Assembly: GCA_012026715.1 (NCBI GenBank)
Contig: VEPB01000390.1
Coordinates: 1-22,865 of the forward strand
Origin: Methylococcaceae bacterium
Lineage (GTDB): Bacteria > Pseudomonadota > Gammaproteobacteria > Methylococcales > Methylococcaceae
DNA length: 22,865 nucleotides
Direction: 5' to 3'
Position numbers and translations under genes: made by a program. Positions 1 to 8,054 of this stretch are shown one piece after another. The number at the start of each line of letters is the position of its first letter. Position 1 is the first letter of the stretch. The notes beneath the pieces were generated by a model. It was given only the letters and a program-made list of their open reading frames with translations, was not told the origin of the DNA and searched no databases.

Positions 1-966
1 CGCACTCGGGTCGGTACCCGGCATCGCGGGTATCGGATCAGCTTCCGCCGCCTCGTCGTGGCTCTCCTCGGACGGGTCAGCAGACTGATTCCCGGCGCGC
101 TCCCATGAATCCTGCTGAGTGTCCGCCAATTCGTCCGGAATCCCCGAATCGGAAGGAGCGATCCCCCACAAGGGATTGGCCGGCCGATCCGCAGCCCGGC
201 GGCGGGCTTTACGGTCCCGGGCCGCCACCGGCTCCGGCCCGGCGCGTTGCCCCGAGCCTGCCCCGACATCGGCGCCGGCGCTTTCCCCCTCCCCATCAAG
301 CCCGATCGGCGGCGCGCCATCAAGATCCAATGCAGCCGACAACTGTTCGGCTTGCTCCGTTGCCGGCATGAGATCCGGGATTGGGTCGGATTGCCCATCG
401 GGTCCGTCCCTGTCGCCCCGGGAAGAGTCCTCCAGCACCAAGCCATCGCCCGGCTCCGCATCGATCTCCACTGCCACGCCTGGCTCGGCAACATCCGGCA
501 TGCCAGCCTGATCGGCGGAAAAACCTCTCCCCTCTTCTGGCGGAACCGCTGCCGCTAGGCCCTGGTCAAGCTTGCTCAGCGCTTCCAAGCGCTCCGCCAG
601 CGCTGCGGCGGTCGCCGTCAACTGCCGATCGCTCAACTTGACGAGGCTGTCCCCCAGATTCTTCAGGGCGTCTTTGTCTTTGCCGAGCAGCGCCCGCGCC
701 AAGGCACCGGTGCAGCGTTTCTCCTCCGCCACGACAGCTTGCGCCAGTTGCTCCGCAGCCGCAGCCTCCAGCCGATAGAGTTCCGCCAGTCGGGTGGACA
801 GCGCCTTGACGCGGCGCGACTCTCCCGAACGTAACCGGTCGAGCATCGCGGCAACGGCGGTCACCAACCGGCGTTGCCGCACCCGGCCGGCGACCACCGC
901 CATCACCGCCGCCACGACCGAAACCAGCAGCAGTTCCCCCAATAGAATCCAAGCGACCAGACTCAT
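1..966 (-). CDS. Membrane-anchored coiled-coil protein with acidic tail, 3' end outside window
   Basis: An uninterrupted minus-strand reading frame of 322 codons runs from an ATG at 966 to the left edge without a stop, so the C-terminus is missing. Its ATG overlaps the TGA of the upstream gene (ATGA at 963-966), which implies translational coupling and supports this start. The protein begins with one hydrophobic helix (about residues 4-27, MSLVAWILLGELLL...) followed by basic residues (RVRQRR), so the rest probably faces the cytoplasm. Residues about 35-138 are Ala/Leu/Glu/Lys rich with heptad-like spacing, suggesting a long helix or coiled coil. From about residue 142 onward it is a low-complexity acidic segment rich in Asp, Glu, Gly and Pro, probably disordered. 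I recognise no catalytic motif and no named family. Third gene of the VWA operon; probably a partner of the neighbouring membrane proteins. Confidence 0.75.
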   Translation of the reverse strand, partial: MSLVAWILLGELLLVSVVAAVMAVVAGRVRQRRLVTAVAAMLDRLRSGESRRVKALSTRLAELYRLEAAAAEQLAQAVVAEEKRCTGALARALLGKDKDALKNLGDSLVKLSDRQLTATAAALAERLEALSKLDQGLAAAVPPEEGRGFSADQAGMPDVAEPGVAVEIDAEPGDGLVLEDSSRGDRDGPDGQSDPIPDLMPATEQAEQLSAALDLDGAPPIGLDGEGESAGADVGAGSGQRAGPEPVAARDRKARRRAADRPANPLWGIAPSDSGIPDELADTQQDSWERAGNQSADPSEESHDEAAEADPIPAMPGTDPSA

Positions 967-1655
967 GACTGTTCCAGCGAATCGGGCGGCAACTCCGGCA
1001 GCAGCTCGTCCAGCATCCGTCGCTCGGTGCGGCCGAAGACTTCCAGCATGCGCTTGCGGCTGGCCTGCAACTCTTCGGCGGCGGCGGTCTCTCCAAACAT
1101 CTTGGTGTATTCGCTGGAAACCTCATCCAAGGTATCCAGAGCCAGCGACAGCTGGTGATTGATGCGTTCCGCCCGTGCCTGGGACTCCACCGCCTCCGCC
1201 TGCGCCGCCGCCATCTTCCGCTCCCAGGCCAAGACTTCGGCGCTCGGCAGTTTTGGCTGCTCCTTGAGATGGCTGATGAGATCGCCGATCAGCCGGCAAT
1301 ACGGCTCGGAAACGCCGTGAACGTAGTGATCGAGCTCGGCGAGCTTGAGCGCGTCGCGATCGAGAAACGCGCGAATCACATGGCGGTAAAGCTCGTTTTC
1401 CTTCATTGCGACCGCGTTCACCGATTCCCGCCGGGCATCTTCCGGCAAGCCTTCGATTCCCCCGAACAATTGTCCGTTGAGCTGGGCCAGGCGCTCATCC
1501 ATCTGGGCATTGACCCGTTGGACCAGTTCCCCTGCGCTGGCGCGGTCGCGCTGGTGATTGCGACTCCGCCGCCACAGGACAAAAACCAGGACTGCCAGCA
1601 ACAGCAGCAGCACCTCCAATCCCAGAACAGCAGTGAGTGAATGGATTTCGATCAT
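963..1655 (-). CDS. Membrane-anchored coiled-coil protein of unknown function
   Basis: This 230-residue protein starts at ATG 1655, 22 bases after the stop of the VWA gene, with a weak AGG about nine bases upstream. One strongly hydrophobic segment lies at residues 9-28 (LTAVLGLEVLLLLLAVLVFV), followed at once by WRRSR, a positive stop-transfer signal, so the bulk should be cytoplasmic. The remainder is charged and helical. Residues about 45-110 contain Glu/Leu/Arg-rich helices and a short conserved-looking stretch (AFLDRDALKLAELDHYVHG). Residues about 140-230 form a likely coiled coil (Ala/Glu/Arg rich). I see no catalytic signature. The context (middle gene between a VWA protein and another single-pass coiled-coil protein, and the ATGA overlap with the latter) suggests the three products form one envelope-associated assembly, which is inference. 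Confident as a gene, not as to function. Confidence 0.85.
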   Translation of the reverse strand: MIEIHSLTAVLGLEVLLLLLAVLVFVLWRRSRNHQRDRASAGELVQRVNAQMDERLAQLNGQLFGGIEGLPEDARRESVNAVAMKENELYRHVIRAFLDRDALKLAELDHYVHGVSEPYCRLIGDLISHLKEQPKLPSAEVLAWERKMAAAQAEAVESQARAERINHQLSLALDTLDEVSSEYTKMFGETAAAEELQASRKRMLEVFGRTERRMLDELLPELPPDSLEQS

Positions 1656-1677
1656 GACAGACCTGGGGATTCGGGCA

Positions 1678-3417
1678 TCAAGGACTCAGTTTATCGAGCA
1701 ATTCGTCAACGGCCGCCTGGCTGCGGCTCCGCACCATCCGGTAGACCAGGTAACCGATCAGGCCAACCACCAAGTTGACTCCGACCGCGACACCGAGCGT
1801 CACCAGCCAATTCGGCCCGGCCCTGGGAGGCGCGGGCGGAGCGGCTGTCTCAAGCGGCGGAGGCTGGGCCACTTCGCCTGCGTTCTCAACCGGTTCGGAA
1901 ATCACCACCGGCTTCAGCGTCAGCTTGAATTCCTGGCCTGCCGGGGTCTTGCCGACAGCCACCAGATTCACCACCACCTTGCCGCCCGGCGCCGGCGAGT
2001 TCACCGCCAATTGCCAGGTTTCGCCCTGCCGAACCGCTTCGCCGGCCGCTGTCTCGCCGCTACCGTAAGCGATCTGGGCAGCGATCGACAGACTATCCAG
2101 AACCGCAACGGACGGGTCCGGAGTCATGGTAATCCGCTCCTGGGGGGCATCACCCTCGGTCACCCTCTCGGTAGCCACCTTGATGGGTGACTCGATCACC
2201 CGGAAGTTCTGGCTGTATTCGCGCTGGAAGGTCTTGCCGTCGGCCACCACGGTAACCCTGTATTCGCCCGGATCGAGCGCCTGCCCGAATTGATAGGAAA
2301 ACGTCCCGACCGGCTTCGCCCCGCGCTGCAACACCACTTCCTCACTGTGGTCGGGCCGGTGGCCGAAAGCCCCCTTCACGCTGATCAGGCCCAGAAAATC
2401 CTCCCGCTCGATGGGGGCGCCGTTCTCGGTGAACTGCACCGAAAGCACCGGCTTTTCGTCCCGGGTGACAAAGCTCGGCAGCACGCCCGGCACCATCTTG
2501 AGGTTGGTGACGACCAACACCTGATTGGCCGGATCGGCTTGGGCATCCAGCGTCCAGGCGCCGGCAGGCGGTTTCGGCACGGTGATCAGGTCGTAGCCCG
2601 CCTCGTGCACCCAGCGGGCGCCAAAGGCGGGCTTGGCCTGGGAAATCTCGGTCTGGTCCGGCGTGAGCAAACGGGTCGGCTTGGCGGCCGGAGGCAGCAT
2701 CACCAGCACCGTGAACTCGTCGATGCCGGCATCCACATTGAAGCGGTTGTCTTTCAGTGGCACGCTGTCGTGGGGGGTGGACTGGTTGAATATCTGAACG
2801 AAGCTGCGCTGCATCTGTTCGGCGTCCTGGGCGGTCTCGTTCCAGCCCTCGGTGGCCATGGCCAACTGCCGCATCAGGTCCTGGTCGGCCTGGTCCGACA
2901 GGGCAATGGTATGGACCTTGACGCCCTCCTGCTGCAGTCTAGGGATCAACTCGTTGACGATGCGCTCCCGCGAGGCGCGGCTGTCATCGGCATTCTTGGA
3001 GACGTCCACCATGCCGTCGGTGAGCAGCACGATGTGGCGCCGCCCCGCCGCAGCGCCGTTCGCTTCCCAGTCCTGGTTGGCCGCTTTCAGGACCTCCTCG
3101 ATGTTGGTGAAGAGCCCGCGGGCGTTGATCTGTTCCGCTGCCTTGAGGGCCTGCGCCTTCCAGGCCTGGTCAATGGCCCCGACCGGCACCAGCGCCTGGG
3201 GATGAGTGTCGAACAGCCACACCCCGCCGCGGGCACCTTCCGGAAACAGGTTGACCAGCAATTTCAGGGCGGGAACGCGCAGGTTGCGGGGATCGCTGTT
3301 CTTCATGCTGCCGGAGGTGTCGATGAGCACCCGTACGTCGTTGGCGGCCTCTTCGGCGAAAAGCGCCGGCGGCACCAGCAACATCAAGACGGCAATCAAT
3401 GGGATCAGACGATTCAT
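1678..3417 (-). CDS. Secreted VWA-domain protein with C-terminal membrane anchor
   Basis: I place the start at ATG 3417 because it gives a clean signal peptide (MNRLIPLIAVLMLLVPPALFA, predicted cleavage near residue 21). In-frame GTG/ATG codons 24-27 bases upstream would put extra residues before it. The product is 579 residues. A von Willebrand factor A domain follows the signal peptide: the metal-ion (MIDAS) motif DTSGS is at residues 33-37, the Thr region is GLFTNIEEVL, and the third loop is VLLTDGMVDV. The middle of the protein (about 210-510) looks beta-rich, probably Ig-like, and is followed by a Pro/Ala linker. The C-terminus carries one transmembrane helix (about 537-560) and a short basic cytoplasmic tail, so the VWA domain should sit in the periplasm, tethered to the inner membrane. 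VWA domains usually mediate metal-dependent protein-protein contacts. It may belong to the uncharacterised VWA family TIGR03503, which I could not verify. First gene of a leftward three-gene operon. Confidence 0.9.
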   Translation of the reverse strand: MNRLIPLIAVLMLLVPPALFAEEAANDVRVLIDTSGSMKNSDPRNLRVPALKLLVNLFPEGARGGVWLFDTHPQALVPVGAIDQAWKAQALKAAEQINARGLFTNIEEVLKAANQDWEANGAAAGRRHIVLLTDGMVDVSKNADDSRASRERIVNELIPRLQQEGVKVHTIALSDQADQDLMRQLAMATEGWNETAQDAEQMQRSFVQIFNQSTPHDSVPLKDNRFNVDAGIDEFTVLVMLPPAAKPTRLLTPDQTEISQAKPAFGARWVHEAGYDLITVPKPPAGAWTLDAQADPANQVLVVTNLKMVPGVLPSFVTRDEKPVLSVQFTENGAPIEREDFLGLISVKGAFGHRPDHSEEVVLQRGAKPVGTFSYQFGQALDPGEYRVTVVADGKTFQREYSQNFRVIESPIKVATERVTEGDAPQERITMTPDPSVAVLDSLSIAAQIAYGSGETAAGEAVRQGETWQLAVNSPAPGGKVVVNLVAVGKTPAGQEFKLTLKPVVISEPVENAGEVAQPPPLETAAPPAPPRAGPNWLVTLGVAVGVNLVVGLIGYLVYRMVRSRSQAAVDELLDKLSP

Positions 3418-3491
3418 CGGACCAACGCGGGCAACTGCCATCACTATAGTTCAAAGGCTTGCGAGATGAGACGGCAACGACCATCTCTGGT

Positions 3492-4079
3492 ATGATCCAC
3501 GGCCCGTCCCGAGGCTGGCGCAAGGCTTTACTACACACTCCCGTCTGCGAATTCGGCACACCCGCCGGCGACTTTTCCCTGCCCGGCACCGACGGCCGGA
3601 TCTGGTCGCTGGAGCAATGCCGCGGCGACAACGGCTTGTTGGTCATGTTCATCTGCAACCATTGCCCCTATGTGAAGGCGGTGCGCGACCGCATCATCCG
3701 CGACGTGCGCGAGCTCCGGCAACTGGGCATCGGCAGCGTCGCCATCATGTCCAACGACCCGGAGGACTATCCGGAGGATGCCTTCGAAACCATGCAGCAG
3801 GTGGCGCGCGAATACGATTACCCGTTTCCTTATCTGCTGGATGCCAGTCAGGAGATCGCCAAGGCCTACGGCGCGGTGTGCACTCCGGACTTCTTCGGCT
3901 ACAACGGCAGGCTCGAACTGCAGTACCGCGGCCGGATCGATGCCAGCGGCAAGCAGCCGGCCGAACCGGGCTCCCGGCGGGACTTGTTCGAGGCCATGAA
4001 GCAGATCGCCGAAACCGGCCAGGGCCCCAGGGAGCAGATCGCCAGTATGGGCTGCTCCATCAAATGGCGCGGCCACTAA
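3492..4079 (+). CDS. Thioredoxin-fold, peroxiredoxin-like (PRX_like1/AhpC-TSA type) protein
   Basis: The 195-residue product carries a thioredoxin-fold N-terminal signature: GTPAGDFSLPGTDGR (about 22-36), then a strand leading into FICNHCPYVKAV with a CXXC pair at Cys55 and Cys58. The CNHCPYV motif is typical of the uncharacterised peroxiredoxin-like group annotated PRX_like1 or 'thioredoxin family protein'. The motif AIMSNDPEDYPEDAFETM and the PDFFGYNGRLELQYRGRIDA segment also match that group. No signal peptide is evident, so it is probably a cytoplasmic thiol-disulfide or peroxide-reducing enzyme; the substrate is unknown. I chose ATG 3492. A TTG 33 bases upstream is in frame but would add residues not expected for the family. 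The gene is divergent from the VWA operon (74 bases between start codons) and lies 36 bases upstream of pgk, so it may share transcription with it. Confidence 0.88.
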   Translation: MIHGPSRGWRKALLHTPVCEFGTPAGDFSLPGTDGRIWSLEQCRGDNGLLVMFICNHCPYVKAVRDRIIRDVRELRQLGIGSVAIMSNDPEDYPEDAFETMQQVAREYDYPFPYLLDASQEIAKAYGAVCTPDFFGYNGRLELQYRGRIDASGKQPAEPGSRRDLFEAMKQIAETGQGPREQIASMGCSIKWRGH

Positions 4080-4115
4080 TTTCATTCCACCCAAGCTGAA
4101 ATCAAAGGAGACCAT

Positions 4116-5291
4116 ATGGGCTTCAAACGCATGACCGACCTGGACCTCAAGGGCAAGCGGGTGTTCATCCGCGCCGATTTGAACGTTCCGGTCAAAGACG
4201 GCAAGGTAACCTCCGACGCCCGCATCACTGCCTCCATGGCCACCATCAACCATTGCCTGGGTGCCGGCGCCAAGGTCATGGTGACCTCCCACCTCGGCCG
4301 CCCGGAAGAAGGCGTCTACAGCGAGGAGAACTCCCTCAAGCCGGTGGCCGACAACATCGCCGCCCGCATCGGCAAGCCGGTCCGGCTGATCAAGGACTGG
4401 ATCGACGGCGGCTTCGAAGTCGCCGACGGCGAACTGGTGCTGCTGGAGAACTGCCGTTTCAACAAGGGCGAGAAGAAGAACGTCGACGATACCGCCAAGA
4501 AATACGCCGCCCTGTGCGACGTGTTCGTGATGGACGCGTTCGGCACCGCCCACCGGGCCGAAGCCTCCACCCACGGCATCGCCAAGTTCGCTCCCATCGC
4601 CTGTGCCGGCATCCTGCTCACCGAGGAACTGGACGCGCTGGGCAAGGCGCTGGCCAATCCGGCCCGCCCCTTGGTGGCCATCGTCGGCGGCAGCAAGGTC
4701 TCCACCAAGCTGACGGTGCTGGAATCCCTGTCGGAAAAGGTCGACCAACTGGTGGTGGGCGGCGGCATCGCCAACACCTTCCTCAAGGCCGTCGGCAAGC
4801 CGGTGGGCAAGTCGCTGTGCGAGGACGACCTGGTTCCCACCGCCCGCATCCTCATGGATAAGATGAACGCCCGCGGCGCGACCATTCCCATCGCCGAAGA
4901 CGTGGTGGTGGGCAAGCAGTTCGATGCCAACGAACCCGCCGTGCTGAAATCGGCGGGCGAAGTCACCGACGACGAGATGATCTTCGACATCGGCCCCAAG
5001 GCCGCCCGGCAACTGGCGGACATCATCATGAAGGCCGGCACCGTGGTGTGGACCGGCCCCGTGGGCGTGTTCGAGTTCGACCAGTTCGGCGCCGGCACCC
5101 AGACGGTGGCCGATGCCATCGCCAAGACCCCCGCCTTCACCCTGGCCGGCGGCGGCGACACCATCGCGGCGATCCAAAAGTACGGCATTTACGACCAGGT
5201 GTCTTACATCTCCACGGCCGGCGGCGCATTCCTGGAGTACCTGGAAGGCAAGATTCTGCCTGCCGTGGCCATCCTGGAGGAACGCGGCTGA
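4116..5291 (+). CDS. pgk: Phosphoglycerate kinase
   Basis: Phosphoglycerate kinase converts 1,3-bisphosphoglycerate and ADP to 3-phosphoglycerate and ATP in glycolysis, reversibly in gluconeogenesis and the Calvin cycle. The 391-residue length is normal for the bacterial enzyme. Visible family motifs are RADLNVPVKDGKV near the N-terminus, TSHLGRPEE (substrate-binding basic residues), LLENCRFNKGEKKN, FGTAHRAEAST, the hinge/nucleotide segment VAIVGGSKVSTK, and the C-terminal phosphate-binding loop LAGGGDTIAA. The start is fixed by a strong ribosome-binding site (AAAGGAG at 4104-4110), five bases before ATG. The 155-base gap after pgk contains only an imperfect GC hairpin (near 5294-5314) without a T tract, so I do not call a terminator. 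Usually pgk sits with gap, tkt, pyk or fba; here those partners are not adjacent. Confidence 0.98.
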   Translation: MGFKRMTDLDLKGKRVFIRADLNVPVKDGKVTSDARITASMATINHCLGAGAKVMVTSHLGRPEEGVYSEENSLKPVADNIAARIGKPVRLIKDWIDGGFEVADGELVLLENCRFNKGEKKNVDDTAKKYAALCDVFVMDAFGTAHRAEASTHGIAKFAPIACAGILLTEELDALGKALANPARPLVAIVGGSKVSTKLTVLESLSEKVDQLVVGGGIANTFLKAVGKPVGKSLCEDDLVPTARILMDKMNARGATIPIAEDVVVGKQFDANEPAVLKSAGEVTDDEMIFDIGPKAARQLADIIMKAGTVVWTGPVGVFEFDQFGAGTQTVADAIAKTPAFTLAGGGDTIAAIQKYGIYDQVSYISTAGGAFLEYLEGKILPAVAILEERG

Positions 5292-5433
5292 GACCCTCCC
5301 CGGCCCTGCCGGAGGCCGCCTACTGAACGGCCGCTGGCGCAGGATTCGCCATCTGCCGCTGTACAGCCGGCGGCGATTGGGATAAAAAGACGACTTAGCC
5401 AGTCATATTTTTTGTTTTTCAGCAACTTGATTT

Positions 5434-5439
5434 GAGAGG
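5434..5439 (+). promoter_or_regulatory. Ribosome-binding site deciding a GTG start for rpoZ
   Basis: GAGAGG lies seven bases before GTG 5447. The only alternative upstream start in frame is a TTG at 5432, which precedes this site and lacks its own Shine-Dalgarno sequence. The GTG start gives the normal omega N-terminus MARVTVEDCL. Upstream, 5381-5425 is an AT-rich island in otherwise GC-rich DNA, a plausible promoter region, but I cannot pick a well-spaced -35/-10 pair. Confidence 0.65.
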
Positions 5440-5446
5440 TACCCGA

Positions 5447-5731
5447 GTGGCACGAGTAACCGTAGAGGACTGCCTGGACAAGGTGGACAACCGCTTCCAG
5501 CTGGTCCTGCTGGCATCGAAACGGGCACGCCAGCTGGCGCGGCATTCCGACGACGCCAAGCTCCCCTGGCAGAACGACAAGCCGACGGTCATGGCTCTGC
5601 GGGAAATCGCCGCCAACCTGATCACCCGCGAATATCTCAAGGAGCCGGTCAAGCACGAGCGTTTCACCATCAATCGGCCCACCTTCAAAGTCCGCGACGA
5701 CGACCTGTCGGACCTGGACGACGACTTGTAA
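5447..5731 (+). CDS. rpoZ: RNA polymerase omega subunit
   Basis: Omega binds the beta-prime subunit, helps assemble RNA polymerase and contributes to a ppGpp-binding site. The 94-residue product starts MARVTVEDCLDKVDNRFQLV, a near-canonical omega N-terminus, followed by LASKRARQLA and VMALREIAANLI, the conserved helices that clasp beta-prime. The C-terminus ends in an acidic DDDLSDLDDDL-type tail, as is common in gammaproteobacterial omega. The initiation codon is GTG, supported by GAGAGG upstream. It lies 22 bases before spoT, the usual neighbour, which links the polymerase subunit that senses ppGpp with the enzyme that makes and degrades it. The guanylate kinase gene gmk, frequently found just upstream of rpoZ, is absent here; pgk occupies that position instead. 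Confidence 0.97.
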   Translation: MARVTVEDCLDKVDNRFQLVLLASKRARQLARHSDDAKLPWQNDKPTVMALREIAANLITREYLKEPVKHERFTINRPTFKVRDDDLSDLDDDL

Positions 5732-5753
5732 GCCGCGCCCGCCGGGTCCCACC

Positions 5754-8054
5754 ATGGCCGGAAAGTACAGCAATACAGCGTTGTACCCGCGCTCCGATCC
5801 GGCTTGCGAATTCAGCCCGGTCATTCCGGCGGCGCCCGAATCCGCGCCGCCGCCCCCCGCAGAACCGACCGAGCGCCCCCAGGACAAGCTCATCCGCCGG
5901 CTGACCGGCATGCTGGCCGAATACCTTGAGCCGCCCCAGGTCGAGGAGGTGGAGCGCGCCTATCAGCTGGCCGCCCGCTCCCACGAGGGCCAGTTCCGGG
6001 TCAGCGGCGAACCCTACATCTGCCATCCCATCGCGGTCGCCATCATCCTGGCCTCGATGCGGATGGACACCAAGGGCGTGATGGCCGCCCTGCTGCACGA
6101 CGTCATCGAAGACACGCCGGTCACCAAAAACCAGCTGGGAGAGTCTTTCGGACCGGAAGTGGCCGAACTGGTGGACGGGGTCAGCAAGCTGACCCAGCTG
6201 GATTGCAAGTCCAGGGCCGAAGCCCAGGCCCAGAACGTCCGCAAGATGGTCATGGCCATGGTCAAGGACCTGCGGGTCATCATGGTCAAGCTGGCCGACC
6301 GGCTCCACAACATGCGCACCCTGGACGTGATGAGCCCGGAGCGCCGCCGCCGCATCGCCCGCGAGACCCTGGACATCTATGCCCCCATCGCCAGCCGGCT
6401 GGGCATGAACGAATTGCGGCTGGAACTGGAGGAAAAGGGCTTCACCGCCCTCCATCCGTTGCGCTCGCGGGTGCTGGCCAGCGCGGTGCGCAAGGCGCGC
6501 GGCAACCGCAAGGAAGTGGTGACCACGGTGGAGCAGGCCATCAACAAGCGCCTGGCGGAATCGGGGCTGGACAACTGCCGCGTCAACGGACGCGAAAAGC
6601 ACCTGTACAGCCTGTACCAGAAGATGCGGAGCAAGCATCTGTCATTCAACGAGGTGATGGACGTCTATGCCTTCCGCGTCATCGTTGACCAGGTGGACCA
6701 GTGCTACCGGGCGCTGGGGGTGGTCCATAACCTCTACAAGCCGGTGCCGGGACGCTTCAAGGACTACATCGCGGTACCCAAGGCCAACGGCTACCAATCC
6801 CTCCATACCGTGCTGGTGGGACCGTCGGGCCAGCCTCTGGAAATCCAGATTCGCACCCGCAGCATGAACCGCCTGGCGGAATCCGGCATCGCCGCCCACT
6901 GGCTGTACAAGACCGATGCCGGCGCCATCTCCGGTTCCCAGATCCGCGCCCACGAGTGGCTGCAGGATCTCTTGGAAATTCAGAAAAATGCCGGCGACTC
7001 CCTCGAGTTCCTCGACAACCTCAAGGTGGACCTGTTCCAGCACGAAGTCTACGTGCTCACCCCCAAGGGCCGCATCGTCAAGCTGCCGCAGGGAGCCACG
7101 GTGGTGGACTTCGCCTATTCGGTGCATACCGACGTGGGCAATTCCTGCGTCTCCGCCCGCATCGACCGGGTGCTGTCGCCGCTCCAGACGGCGCTGGCCA
7201 ACGGCCAGACCGTGGAAATCGTCACCGCCCCGTGGGCCCGGCCCAATCCCATGTGGCTCAACTACGTGGTGACCGCCAAGGCGCGCTCCGCGATACGGGC
7301 CTACCTGCGCAACTTCAAGAAACAGGAAGCCATCACCTTCGGCCGGCGACTGTTGGAGAAGGAGCTGAACGAGCATGGCCTGCACCTCGAGGATGTGGTC
7401 AGCGCCGGAATGGGGGAGTTGCTGAAGACCCTGGAATGTCCCAGTCTCGATGCCTTGCTGGAGGACATCGGCCTGGGCAACCGGCTGCCGTTCCTGGTGG
7501 TGAGGCTGCTGACCCAGGGCGATGCCAGCGCCGACGCCAACCGTACCCCACGCGCCGAGCGGCCCTTGGCGCCCCTGATCATCAAGGGCTCGGAGGGCAT
7601 GGTGGTGAACCTGGCGAAGTGCTGCAAGCCCATTCCGGGCGACCCCATCGTCGGCTATTTCAATCCGGGCAAGGGCATCGTGATCCACGTGGGCGATTGC
7701 CGCAACCTGCCGGACATCCGCAAAAAGCAGTTCAATCCCCTCAACGTGGAATGGGCGCGCAACGTCAGCGGCGAATTCCCGGTAGAGATTCGCCTGGAAC
7801 TGCTCAACAAGGTGGGAACCCTGGCCAAGGTGGCCGCCACCATTTCGCGCATGCGCTCCAACATCGAGAACGTGCAGATCACCGACCAGGACCCTCACAC
7901 CTCGACGGATCTGATCACCCTATCGGTGAAGGACCGGGTGCATCTGGCCAACGTCATGCGGGAGCTGCGCAAGCTCAACGTGGTCATGAAGATTTCCCGC
8001 GTCAAGTCCGATCCCAGAAAACGCAAGAATGACAAGACAAACTATCCAGACTGA
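5754..8054 (+). CDS. spoT: Bifunctional (p)ppGpp synthetase/hydrolase SpoT
   Basis: A long RelA/SpoT homologue (766 residues) that controls the stringent response in the cytoplasm by making and degrading (p)ppGpp. The order is: Pro-rich N-terminal extension (1-45); HD hydrolase domain with His91, His115-Asp116, Glu119-Asp120 and ADRLHNM (Asp182); synthetase domain with DVYAFR (Asp303), GRFKDYIAVPKANGYQSLHT (333-352) and EIQIRT (Glu363); TGS domain (about 430-490); a Cys/His cluster (CC at 623-624, His645, Cys649); and a C-terminal ACT domain (about 674-750). The RFKD sequence (334-337) is the RXKD signature of bifunctional enzymes, unlike the EXDD of monofunctional RelA. With an intact HD site this supports SpoT/Rel activity of both kinds. 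E. coli SpoT has about 702 residues; the excess is mostly the N-terminal extension. ATG 5754 lacks a clear Shine-Dalgarno sequence, so the true start could be slightly downstream. Overlaps ridA by 26 bases. Confidence 0.97.
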   Translation: MAGKYSNTALYPRSDPACEFSPVIPAAPESAPPPPAEPTERPQDKLIRRLTGMLAEYLEPPQVEEVERAYQLAARSHEGQFRVSGEPYICHPIAVAIILASMRMDTKGVMAALLHDVIEDTPVTKNQLGESFGPEVAELVDGVSKLTQLDCKSRAEAQAQNVRKMVMAMVKDLRVIMVKLADRLHNMRTLDVMSPERRRRIARETLDIYAPIASRLGMNELRLELEEKGFTALHPLRSRVLASAVRKARGNRKEVVTTVEQAINKRLAESGLDNCRVNGREKHLYSLYQKMRSKHLSFNEVMDVYAFRVIVDQVDQCYRALGVVHNLYKPVPGRFKDYIAVPKANGYQSLHTVLVGPSGQPLEIQIRTRSMNRLAESGIAAHWLYKTDAGAISGSQIRAHEWLQDLLEIQKNAGDSLEFLDNLKVDLFQHEVYVLTPKGRIVKLPQGATVVDFAYSVHTDVGNSCVSARIDRVLSPLQTALANGQTVEIVTAPWARPNPMWLNYVVTAKARSAIRAYLRNFKKQEAITFGRRLLEKELNEHGLHLEDVVSAGMGELLKTLECPSLDALLEDIGLGNRLPFLVVRLLTQGDASADANRTPRAERPLAPLIIKGSEGMVVNLAKCCKPIPGDPIVGYFNPGKGIVIHVGDCRNLPDIRKKQFNPLNVEWARNVSGEFPVEIRLELLNKVGTLAKVAATISRMRSNIENVQITDQDPHTSTDLITLSVKDRVHLANVMRELRKLNVVMKISRVKSDPRKRKNDKTNYPD

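Noticed and set aside
105..641. Several plus-strand short frames at the left edge
   Set aside because: Pro/Arg/Ser-rich antisense shadows of the open minus-strand gene, which is start-coupled to its neighbour and runs through the whole segment.
2290..3495. A plus-strand 401-codon frame opposite the VWA gene
   Set aside because: Antisense shadow; the minus strand has a signal peptide, a MIDAS motif and a membrane anchor.
3531..5177. A minus-strand reading frame of 548 codons
   Set aside because: It runs across the boundary between two clear plus-strand genes (thioredoxin-like and pgk) and has shadow composition (Gly/His/Leu rich).
5294..5314. GC hairpin after pgk as a terminator
   Set aside because: The stem is short with a bulge (CCTCC.CGG / CCGGAGG) and no T tract follows.
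5397..5408. The 12-mer AGCCAGTCATAT occurs both before rpoZ and before the cytochrome gene (16351-16362)
   Set aside because: Several 12-base matches are expected by chance in a window of this size, and the rpoZ copy lacks the second half of the palindrome.
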